A stretch of 11,126 nucleotides of DNA from contig DMCD01000086.1 of NCBI GenBank assembly GCA_003445895.1, positions 1 to 11,126 of the forward strand. The letters are read 5' to 3'. Below, piece after piece: positions 4,799-11,126 of this stretch. Below the pieces are notes generated by a model, which had not been told where the DNA came from, ran no database searches, and worked only from the letters and a program-made list of their open reading frames with translations. Every line of letters starts with the position of its first letter. Within the stretch, counting starts at the first letter, position 1. This stretch comes from Lachnoclostridium sp. (GTDB lineage: Bacteria; Bacillota; Clostridia; Lachnospirales; Lachnospiraceae). A program made the position numbers and the translations under genes.

Positions 4799-6454
4799 TT
4801 ACTGCGTAATTGCGGAGGACAGCGCGGGAATCAGCTGTTTCTTTCTCGATACCACGCCATAGAGAATCGCACCGCCGTCGGCGCTTCTGTCTGCGTGGAA
4901 GGCCTCGTCCACCAGCTGCCCGGAGCCGTGGCCCACGCCGATAAGGGTGGTGGTCTCACTCAGAATATTGGTCAGCATGAGGAAGATCATGTCCACGCCT
5001 TCCTCCTTCAGCGCCTTCTCCATATAAGCCGGCATCCTCTTCTCCAGATGCTTCAGCTCTTCGTCATCCATGGAGCTGACCTGGCCGACACAGAAGGACA
5101 CCTTGCCCTCGGTGAATTTCTTGAAATCCTGATGGAGAATCTCCGCATCCGTCTTGCCCTTCAGCTGGCTGCCGGCGGAGAACATCTTCACCGCGAATTC
5201 CTTCGGGTCGATCTCTGCGATCTTTGCCAGGGCCTCCGCTGCCTCTCTGTCGCAGTCCGTGAAGGTGGGGGAGCGGAACAGCAGCGTATCGGAGATGATG
5301 GCCGCCAGCAGGAGGCCTGCCGTGTTCTTATCGATCTCCAGACCGTGCTCGTCATACATCTGATAGAGAATGGTTGCGGTGCAGCCCACCGGCTGGTTCC
5401 GGAAGAGAACCGGCGACATGGTCTGCATGGTGCCCAGGCGGTGATGGTCGATAATGGCCAGGATATTCGCATCCTCGATGCCGTCGACGGCCTGGTTGCG
5501 CTCATTGTGGTCCACCAGCATCACATTCTTTCCCTTGGCCGCGATGACGTTCCGGCGGGAAATCATTCCCACGTACTTGCCGGCCGGATTCAGCACCGGG
5601 AAGTCGCGGAAGCGCTTGCTGGCCATGATATCCTTGATGTCGTTGATGTAATCCTCGCTGCGGAAGGTGATCAGGTCCTCCGACTTCTTCATGAAGTAGC
5701 TGATGGGCATGCTCTGGTTCATGAGCCGGGCGGTGGTGTAGGTGTCATAATGGGTCTTGATGATGGTGCATCCGTGCTCCGCCGCCAGCTTCCGGATGGT
5801 GAGGGAAACCTCGGAGCCGCCGCTGACGATGATGCAGGCCGCATCCATCTCAATGGCGCAGAGCTGGGATTCGTACCGGTTTCCGAGAATTACCAGGTCT
5901 CCCTTCTCGATAAAGGACTCCATGATGTCCGGGTTGGCCGCTGCAATCAGGACCTTGCCCCTGTCAAAATAGCCCTTTTTGTCCCCGACGATAAGCTCGC
6001 CCTCCAGGGTCTCGACGATGTTGCTGTAGCGGGTCTTTGCCTTGGAGAGAATGGTCGAGTCATATACGTTCATGTAGGAACGGGTGATATCACCGACGGT
6101 GATCAGGCCTTCGAGGCGGTCCGCCCTGTTGACGGCCGGCAGGGTGACGACGTTGAGCTCCTGCATCAGATCCCAGGCTTTTCGGAGGGAAATGTTCTTG
6201 TCAACGCCCCTGGTCTGCCGCACTTCGATGTCCTTCACCTGGGTCCGGACGCTCTTTACCAGCTCCGGCGCCTCCACCTTGAAATAATCCAGCACAAACT
6301 GGGTCTCAGGATTGATATTTCCGGCGCGGCCCGCGATGTAGGTGCCCCCGGTCATCTTCTCCTTGTATCTTGCATAGCAGATCGCCGAGCAGATAGAGTC
6401 GGTATCCGGGTTCTTATGCCCGATGACAATTGTCTTGTTCGCTTCTTCCAGCAT
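4799..6454 (-). CDS. ppaC: Mn-dependent inorganic pyrophosphatase with CBS and DRTGG regulatory domains (DHH family II)
   Basis: A 551-residue cytoplasmic enzyme that hydrolyses pyrophosphate to phosphate and drives biosynthetic reactions forward. The catalytic DHH domain is split: IGHKNPDTDSICSAI at 11-25 supplies H13, D17 and D19; after the insert come VDHNE (314-318), IDHHR (335-339) and ISDT (387-390, D389). The C-terminal DHHA2 domain ends with the substrate motif SRKKQ (536-540). The insert holds a first CBS domain (about 74-130), a DRTGG-type domain (about 150-246) and a second CBS domain (about 258-307). In characterised CBS-PPases these bind adenine nucleotides, AMP/ADP inhibiting and ATP or diadenosine polyphosphates activating. 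All expected metal ligands are present, so it should be active. GGGAGG stands 8 bases before the ATG, and the gap to the glucokinase stop is 15 bases, indicating one operon. Confidence 0.95.
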   Translation of the reverse strand: MLEEANKTIVIGHKNPDTDSICSAICYARYKEKMTGGTYIAGRAGNINPETQFVLDYFKVEAPELVKSVRTQVKDIEVRQTRGVDKNISLRKAWDLMQELNVVTLPAVNRADRLEGLITVGDITRSYMNVYDSTILSKAKTRYSNIVETLEGELIVGDKKGYFDRGKVLIAAANPDIMESFIEKGDLVILGNRYESQLCAIEMDAACIIVSGGSEVSLTIRKLAAEHGCTIIKTHYDTYTTARLMNQSMPISYFMKKSEDLITFRSEDYINDIKDIMASKRFRDFPVLNPAGKYVGMISRRNVIAAKGKNVMLVDHNERNQAVDGIEDANILAIIDHHRLGTMQTMSPVLFRNQPVGCTATILYQMYDEHGLEIDKNTAGLLLAAIISDTLLFRSPTFTDCDREAAEALAKIAEIDPKEFAVKMFSAGSQLKGKTDAEILHQDFKKFTEGKVSFCVGQVSSMDDEELKHLEKRMPAYMEKALKEEGVDMIFLMLTNILSETTTLIGVGHGSGQLVDEAFHADRSADGGAILYGVVSRKKQLIPALSSAITQ

Positions 6455-6469
6455 GGTAATCGCCTCCCG

Positions 6470-7423
6470 CTAATCCAGCACCATCTTCGCCGCCCCGTAG
6501 ATGCCGGCGTCATTGCCCAGAAGGGCTGTGACGATCTCCGACTTGGAACCGGTCAGCGGTGCATATTCGTAATAGTATTTCTCAATTTTGTCATTCAGGA
6601 ATTTTCCTGCCCTGGAGACGCCGCCGCCGATGATGAAGACCTCCGGATCCACCACCATGGCAATGCTGGCCAGCGCCCGCCCCAGATAAAAGCTCATGGT
6701 ATCGATGGCCTTAAGGGCCAGTTCATCTCCCTGCACCGCGCAGGCAACGATATCCTTTGCTTCCAGCTTCTCCCCATACTCCAGCATGGAAGAAGTCTTT
6801 TCCGGCGCCGCCTGCAGAAGCCGCTTTGCCTCCCGGACCAGGCCGGTGGCCGATGCCGTCTGCTCCAGGCATCCGTGGCCGCCGCAGTTGCAGGTATCCT
6901 GATCCTCGTCCCGGATGTGAATATGGCCGATCTCTCCGCCCATTCCGTGTACGCCGGAGACGATCTTTCCGTCGATGACCACGCCGCCGCCGACGCCGGT
7001 GCCCAGCGTGACCATCACCGCATTCTTCTTTCCGCGGCCGGCACCGCGCCACACTTCGCCCAGCGCCGCCACGTTCGCGTCATTTCCGGCCTCGATGTCA
7101 ACGCCGGGGAAATACTGCCGGAGGATTCCTTTCATGTCCGTGTGTCCCCATCCCAGGTTGACACACCGCTCTACGGTGCCATTGGCCAGTACCGGGCCCG
7201 GCACGCCGATGCCGATGCCCTGGACATTTTCCAGTTCAATGCCGTCCATCTCCATCCGTTCCTTCAGCGACTCCGCCACGTCCGGAAGAATGTACTTTCC
7301 CTGGCTTTCCTTTCTGGTCGGAATCTCCCACTTGGAAATCAGGTGTCCTTCCTTGTCAAAACACCCGATTTTTACGGTGGTTCCGCCTACATCCACGCCA
7401 AAACAGCATTTCTCCTTTGCCAT
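6470..7423 (-). CDS. glcK: ROK family glucokinase
   Basis: A 317-residue cytoplasmic sugar kinase, the usual ROK length, expected to phosphorylate glucose to glucose-6-phosphate with ATP. Motifs: phosphate-binding DVGGTTVK (11-18), GIGVPGPV (71-78), catalytic Asp115 in NDANVAALGE (114-123), TLGTGVGGGVVIDG (139-152), EIGH (164-167), and the ROK zinc motif with H167 and C178, C180, C185 (CNCGGHGCLE). FIIGGGVS (263-270) is the second nucleotide-binding element. No N-terminal HTH is present, so this is an enzyme rather than a ROK repressor. GGAGG (7432-7436) lies 8 bases before the ATG. It sits 33 bases downstream of transketolase and 15 bases upstream of the pyrophosphatase, consistent with a central-carbon operon. 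Another hexose or N-acetylhexosamine as substrate cannot be excluded. Confidence 0.92.
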   Translation of the reverse strand: MAKEKCCFGVDVGGTTVKIGCFDKEGHLISKWEIPTRKESQGKYILPDVAESLKERMEMDGIELENVQGIGIGVPGPVLANGTVERCVNLGWGHTDMKGILRQYFPGVDIEAGNDANVAALGEVWRGAGRGKKNAVMVTLGTGVGGGVVIDGKIVSGVHGMGGEIGHIHIRDEDQDTCNCGGHGCLEQTASATGLVREAKRLLQAAPEKTSSMLEYGEKLEAKDIVACAVQGDELALKAIDTMSFYLGRALASIAMVVDPEVFIIGGGVSRAGKFLNDKIEKYYYEYAPLTGSKSEIVTALLGNDAGIYGAAKMVLD

Positions 7424-7456
7424 CTCTTATTCCTCCGATTGATTATAGATTCTGAT

Positions 7457-9439
7457 TCAGAACAGCGATCTCACCGTATCCGCCACATGCTCCGCGGTGA
7501 AACCGAACTTTTCAAACAGGATACCGGCCGGTGCGCTGGCACCGAAATGATCCAGGGTGACGGTCTTTCCGTCGAGTCCCACATACTTGTACCAGCTCAT
7601 GCCGGAGAGTGCTTCCACTGCAACTCTCTTTCTCACCGCATCCGGCAGCACAGCCTCTTTATATGCCGCATCCTGCTTTTCAAACAGCTCCACGCAGGGC
7701 ATGGAAACGATGCGGATCTTCTTTCCTTCCGCCTCCAGGATCTTCTTTGCCTCCACAGCCAGGGACACCTCGGAGCCGCTTGCCATGAGAATCGCCTCCG
7801 GCGTACCCTCACAGTCGGACAGGATATATCCGCCCCGGAGCGCATCCTTCGAGGTGCCTTCCACCGGGATCAGATTCTGTCTTGTGAGCACCAGGACGGT
7901 CGGCGTCTTCTCAGACGTCACGGCGCTGTACCAGGCAGCCTCCGTCTCCGTCGCGTCGCAGGGCCGGAATACGTTGATATTCGGCACTGCATGGAGCGCC
8001 GCCATCTGCTCCACCGGCTCATGGGTCGGTCCGTCCTCGCCCACGCCGATACTGTCATGGGTGTAGACATAGGTCACCGGCAGCTCCATCAGTGCCGCAA
8101 GCCGCATCATCGGCTTGCAGTAATCACTGAAGACGAAGAAGGTGGATACAAAGGGTCTGAGGCCCCCGTGCAGCATCATGCCGTTGGCAATGCCCGCCAT
8201 GGCCAGCTCGCGGATGCCGAAGTGAATGTTTCTTCCGCTGTAATCCTCCGCGGAAAAGTCTCCCATGCCCGTAAGCGCTGTCTTGTTCGAAGGCGCCAGG
8301 TCTGCGGAACCGCCGATAAGGTTCGGCAGCTTTCCGGCCAGATAATTCAGGATTTTTCCCGAAAGACTCCGGCTTGCCTCCGGCTTCTCCTGTGCCTTCC
8401 AGAACTCCGTATCCTCTGCCAGAGCCTTTCCGGCCTCCGGGTCATGATATTTTGCCCAGAGGGCTTCCATCTCCGGATACTCCTCGCAGTAGGCAGCAAA
8501 CATCACCTTCCAGGCAGCCTCCGTCTCCGCATTTTCGGCAGCAATGCCGCGGCAATAGTCATAGACCTCCTCCGGCACAGCGAAGGGCTCCTCCAGCGGC
8601 CATCCCAGGGTCTTGCGGAGTTCCTTCACATTCTCCTCGCCCAGCGGCTCGCCGTGGGCCTTTGCGGTGCCCTGTCTTGCCGGACAGCCATAGCCGATCT
8701 GGGTCTTAATCGTGATAAAGGACGGTCTCTTATCATCCCGCTTTGCCTCTTCGATGGCCGCGCCTATGGCATCCAGGTCATTGCCGTCCTCCACGGTCAG
8801 GGTCTGGAATCCGAAGGCCTGCATTCTCTGTTCCACATTTTCGCGGAATGCCAGGTCCGTGCTGCCCTCGATGGTGATCCGGTTGGAGTCATAGAGCACG
8901 ATCAGCTTGGAGAGTCCCAGGGTTCCCGCCAGGGAAAATGCCTCCGAGGAAATGCCCTCCATCATGCATCCGTCGCCGCCCAGCACGTAGGTATAGTGGT
9001 CCACCACCGGGAAATTCTCTTTATTGAACACGGAAGCCAGATGGGCCTCCGCCATAGCCATACCCACAGCCATGGCCATACCTGCGCCCAGCGGTCCCGT
9101 GGTCGCCTCCACGCCGGTGGTAAATCCGTATTCCGGATGTCCCGGGGTCTTTGCCCCCCACTGGCGGAAATTCATCAGGTCTTCCTTCGTCAGGCCGTAG
9201 CCGAACAGGTGCAGCAGCGAATACAGCATCATGGAGCCGTGTCCGCCCGAGAGCACAAACCGGTCACGGTTTTCCCAGTGCGGATCTGCCGGATTGTGGT
9301 TCATGTGATGGGCCCAGAGCTCGAACGCTGCCGGCGCCGCACCCAGCGGAAGGCCGGGATGTCCGGAATTTGCCTTCTGAATGGCATCTGCCGAAAGAAT
9401 ACGTATCGAATTTACTGCAAGATTATCTGTCTGTCTCAT
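7457..9439 (-). CDS. tkt: Transketolase (full-length, two-subunit-fused type)
   Basis: A 660-residue thiamine-diphosphate enzyme of the non-oxidative pentose phosphate pathway that transfers two-carbon ketol units between sugar phosphates. The full-length form is present, not the split N/C halves of some bacteria. Motifs: SGHPG with H27, GGHGSM with H67, HPE with H101, the ThDP/metal motif beginning [11 protein letters not shown] (154-164) and ending at the Asn of DSN (184-186), H262, catalytic Glu411 in FGIREL, and [15 protein letters not shown] (461-475) with R520. The usual GPLGQG is GPLGAG (115-120), an apparent Gln-to-Ala change. ATG at 9439 is chosen because AGGAGG is 5 bases upstream and homologues start at this [20 protein letters not shown] region; an in-frame ATG at 9466 would add nine residues that span the ribosome site. 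No promoter is evident in the 52-base gap upstream, so it may be read from further upstream. Confidence 0.97.
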   Translation of the reverse strand: MRQTDNLAVNSIRILSADAIQKANSGHPGLPLGAAPAAFELWAHHMNHNPADPHWENRDRFVLSGGHGSMMLYSLLHLFGYGLTKEDLMNFRQWGAKTPGHPEYGFTTGVEATTGPLGAGMAMAVGMAMAEAHLASVFNKENFPVVDHYTYVLGGDGCMMEGISSEAFSLAGTLGLSKLIVLYDSNRITIEGSTDLAFRENVEQRMQAFGFQTLTVEDGNDLDAIGAAIEEAKRDDKRPSFITIKTQIGYGCPARQGTAKAHGEPLGEENVKELRKTLGWPLEEPFAVPEEVYDYCRGIAAENAETEAAWKVMFAAYCEEYPEMEALWAKYHDPEAGKALAEDTEFWKAQEKPEASRSLSGKILNYLAGKLPNLIGGSADLAPSNKTALTGMGDFSAEDYSGRNIHFGIRELAMAGIANGMMLHGGLRPFVSTFFVFSDYCKPMMRLAALMELPVTYVYTHDSIGVGEDGPTHEPVEQMAALHAVPNINVFRPCDATETEAAWYSAVTSEKTPTVLVLTRQNLIPVEGTSKDALRGGYILSDCEGTPEAILMASGSEVSLAVEAKKILEAEGKKIRIVSMPCVELFEKQDAAYKEAVLPDAVRKRVAVEALSGMSWYKYVGLDGKTVTLDHFGASAPAGILFEKFGFTAEHVADTVRSLF

Positions 9440-9444
9440 AATAT

Positions 9445-9450
9445 CCTCCT
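9445..9450 (-). promoter_or_regulatory. Ribosome-binding site that fixes the transketolase start
   Basis: AGGAGG on the minus strand, 5 bases before the ATG at 9439. It lies inside the nine-residue extension read from 9466, which argues against that longer start. Confidence 0.8.
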
Positions 9451-9491
9451 CAGGTTTTTCATACATGTTCCGTCTCTCCCCGAAACGTTTT

Positions 9492-10760
9492 TTATTTCAG
9501 CCGCACTTCACGCACGGTGTCTCCTCCGGTTACAATCAGTGAATTGATGCCCGACCCGCGGACAATCCTGGAAAAACTGAAATCAAAGCTTCCGGTAAAC
9601 CGCTCCTTTCCGTTGACGCCGATGATCTTCGCGGAATCCTCGCTCCGGAGAATTACAAAATCCCGGTCAATATCGATGGCCTGCCAGGGGAAGGTGAATC
9701 CCACGCTGGAAACTTCCGAACCATTGGCATTATATACATGCAGCCGGCTGTCATATTCTCCGCCGGAATCCGCCGTCACCACCGCCACGTACCGGTCTGA
9801 CCAGGCTACGCCGCGGATCTCGTCCTCAAACTCCGCCATCGCAAGAAGGGCGGGGCTGGTAACATTTTCCAGGGAATAAAAGGCCACCTGACCGCTGGAA
9901 AATGCGACCGCTCTCCGGTCCGACAGAAACCGGACGCGGGGGCAGAGGTTCTGGCCGAACTCATCGAATCCGCCCACCAGGCGGTCCGGATAGCTCTTGC
10001 CGTACTCTGAGAAATTATAAAACACAATACGGTTGCCCAGAACGCCGCTGGAGAGATATACATCCGAGAGCATAACCTGGGTCCCGTCGGGCGAAATGGC
10101 CACATCCATCAGGTATCCGTTGCCGGAAAGCACGGTCTTGATTCCCCATTCCAGGGTACTGCCGTCCGGTTTGAAAAAGGATACGTAGGATGAAGTTGCA
10201 TCCTCCACAATCGCCGCCGTGACGCCGTGGGCCGAAACCGAAGCCCGCATGATGGGCAGATTGGTGGTCGCCTGGCCGGTCTCCCCCGTCAGGCTGCAGA
10301 TATGGATGTCGTTGCCCTGCTGGTCCGCGATGACGGCGTAATCCCCGTTCACGCAGCAGACCGGCGATTTCATCTCATAGCTGATGGACCAGACCGTATT
10401 GCCGTTTTTGTTGATGTAGGAAGCTCCGTCCTTGGTGTACTTGAGAACATTGTCGCCGAAGCGCTCAAATCCCGTAAAGCTTCCCTCCGTCGCCGGTATC
10501 TCCCTGGTCCACGACACGGAATAGTCTCCGTACAGGTGGTGGTCCCGGTAATACCGGTACATGATGAAAATGGCGGCCAGGATAACCACGGCGCCCAGGA
10601 TGGTCATCAGCCGGCGTTTTCTCGAACTCTGTTCCGCCGCCCGGACGATCTCCTCCTCTTCGGCGCCCATCTCCGTTCCGGCAGAACTTCCTGCCTCAAT
10701 GATATTCCTGCGCAGACGGTCCTTGTTCCGCTCGCGCTCCATAAAGTTCATGTCACTCAT
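9492..10760 (-). CDS. DUF5711-like membrane-anchored beta-propeller protein
   Basis: A protein of about 422 residues with a charged cytoplasmic N-terminus ([12 protein letters not shown]), one transmembrane segment at about 51-70 preceded by RKRR, and a large presumably extracellular domain to the C-terminus. That domain repeats short strand-turn units typical of a propeller, for example [52 protein letters not shown] and [13 protein letters not shown], with no enzymatic motif. I associate it with DUF5711, common in Lachnospiraceae; function unknown. The start is uncertain: ATG at 10760 has GGGAG 10 bases upstream (10771-10775), while an ATG at 10796 would add 12 Gly/Arg-rich residues with only a weak site; ATGs at 10751 and 10742 are also possible. 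It begins shortly after the coiled-coil gene, suggesting a pair, and ends 52 bases before transketolase. Confidence 0.75.
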   Translation of the reverse strand: MSDMNFMERERNKDRLRRNIIEAGSSAGTEMGAEEEEIVRAAEQSSRKRRLMTILGAVVILAAIFIMYRYYRDHHLYGDYSVSWTREIPATEGSFTGFERFGDNVLKYTKDGASYINKNGNTVWSISYEMKSPVCCVNGDYAVIADQQGNDIHICSLTGETGQATTNLPIMRASVSAHGVTAAIVEDATSSYVSFFKPDGSTLEWGIKTVLSGNGYLMDVAISPDGTQVMLSDVYLSSGVLGNRIVFYNFSEYGKSYPDRLVGGFDEFGQNLCPRVRFLSDRRAVAFSSGQVAFYSLENVTSPALLAMAEFEDEIRGVAWSDRYVAVVTADSGGEYDSRLHVYNANGSEVSSVGFTFPWQAIDIDRDFVILRSEDSAKIIGVNGKERFTGSFDFSFSRIVRGSGINSLIVTGGDTVREVRLK

Positions 10761-10805
10761 CTGCTGCCATCTCCCGCGGCCGCGCCCACACGGCATTCCG
10801 GTCTG

Positions 10806-11126
10806 CTACCGTTTATTCCGGTTTTTTTCATAGTAAACCTCTCTTGCCTCGCTGATATTGGCGGCCTCTCCGCCTGCAAGAATACTTTCCAGTTCCTTCA
10901 GGCGTTCCTTTGTCATGAAATCCCGGCCCACATAGCTTTCATAGCGGTCGGCGATATCGATCTTCCGGTCCTTGATTACCTTTTCCGTATAGTTGACCCG
11001 GCCCCGGAGCTCCGCGATATCTTCCTTAAGCTGTGCGATCTTTGCCCGGCTCTGGGCGGAAATCTCATCCTCTATCACCTTCCGGGTCTCCTTCTCGAAA
11101 CTCGAGAGGGCTTCTTTTTTCCTGGC
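10806..11126 (-). CDS. Hypothetical coiled-coil protein, C-terminal part (probably continues past the right edge)
   Basis: At least 106 in-frame residues are open from the window edge to the TAG at 10806-10808. The sequence is highly charged and helical (EALSSFEKETRKVIEDEISAQ is a fair sample), with hydrophobics spaced 3-4 or 7 apart through about SSFEKETRK, KIAQLKEDIAELRG and YTEKVIKDRK, so a coiled coil is likely. The tail holds YVGRDFMTKERLKELESIL and ends KNRNKR. A GTG at 11078 with AAGGAG 9 bases upstream could start a separate 90-residue protein. I prefer the longer reading because the coiled-coil periodicity seems to continue upstream of that GTG, but only 48 bases are visible there. 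I do not recognise the family. Its stop lies 9-45 bases before the DUF5711 start, so the two are probably co-transcribed. Confidence 0.6.
   Translation of the reverse strand, partial: ARKKEALSSFEKETRKVIEDEISAQSRAKIAQLKEDIAELRGRVNYTEKVIKDRKIDIADRYESYVGRDFMTKERLKELESILAGGEAANISEAREVYYEKNRNKR

Noticed and set aside
7450..7462. TTCTGATTCAGAA palindrome at the transketolase stop as a terminator
   Set aside because: Stem of about 5 pairs, AT-rich, no T-run, and the next gene starts within 33 bases; unlikely to terminate.
4739..9547. Very long plus-strand open frame (1602 codons)
   Set aside because: It is antisense to three highly conserved enzymes in exact codon register. Its predicted protein is rich in His, Arg and Leu without recognisable domains, and its openness is explained by avoidance of TTA, CTA and TCA in the real genes.

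Overview
The window looks like a chromosomal housekeeping segment of a GC-rich clostridial bacterium, most likely a member of the Lachnospiraceae. The reasons are strong GGAGG-type ribosome sites, a type I (not type II) dehydroquinase, a CBS/DRTGG-containing family II pyrophosphatase, and the DUF1576 and DUF5711 families, which I associate with this group. That placement is inference from family content; there is no rRNA to confirm it. I see no phage genes, transposases, CRISPR repeats, tRNA or rRNA genes, and no gene-free stretch longer than 300 bases. The longest gap is the 229-base divergent promoter region at 905-1133.

Layout from left to right. (1) Bases 1-904, minus strand: xpt (xanthine phosphoribosyltransferase), followed downstream by the start of a BMP/PnrA-type lipoprotein gene that runs off the left edge. 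Together they suggest a purine uptake and salvage unit. (2) Bases 905-1133: divergent intergenic region with a good sigma-A-type promoter facing each way, for xpt and for aroD. (3) Bases 1134-1889, plus strand: aroD, the only plus-strand gene, closed by a strong terminator (1936-1977) that also lies at the end of the converging minus-strand block. (4) Bases 1991-11126, minus strand: nine co-oriented genes. In transcription order (right to left) they are a coiled-coil protein (3' part only), a membrane-anchored propeller protein (DUF5711), transketolase, ROK glucokinase, CBS-type Mn-dependent pyrophosphatase, a HicB-like small protein, a flavin reductase family protein, a shikimate-kinase-family protein and a DUF1576 membrane protein.

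In the minus-strand block most gaps are short (about 9-90 bases) and two junctions overlap (8 and 20 bases), so much of it is probably co-transcribed. Transketolase, glucokinase and pyrophosphatase make a plausible central-carbon and phosphate module. The HicB-like, flavin reductase and kinase genes are tightly coupled by overlaps, but their joint role is unknown.

No dramatic new system is visible. The points most worth a second look are: the shikimate kinase homologue, whose substrate pocket appears altered; a HicB-like protein without a HicA; the duplicated DUF1576 membrane protein; an RNA hairpin after xpt that folds well only as minus-strand RNA; and near-complete avoidance of TTA, CTA and TCA codons, which leaves a spurious 1602-codon reading frame antisense to three enzymes.
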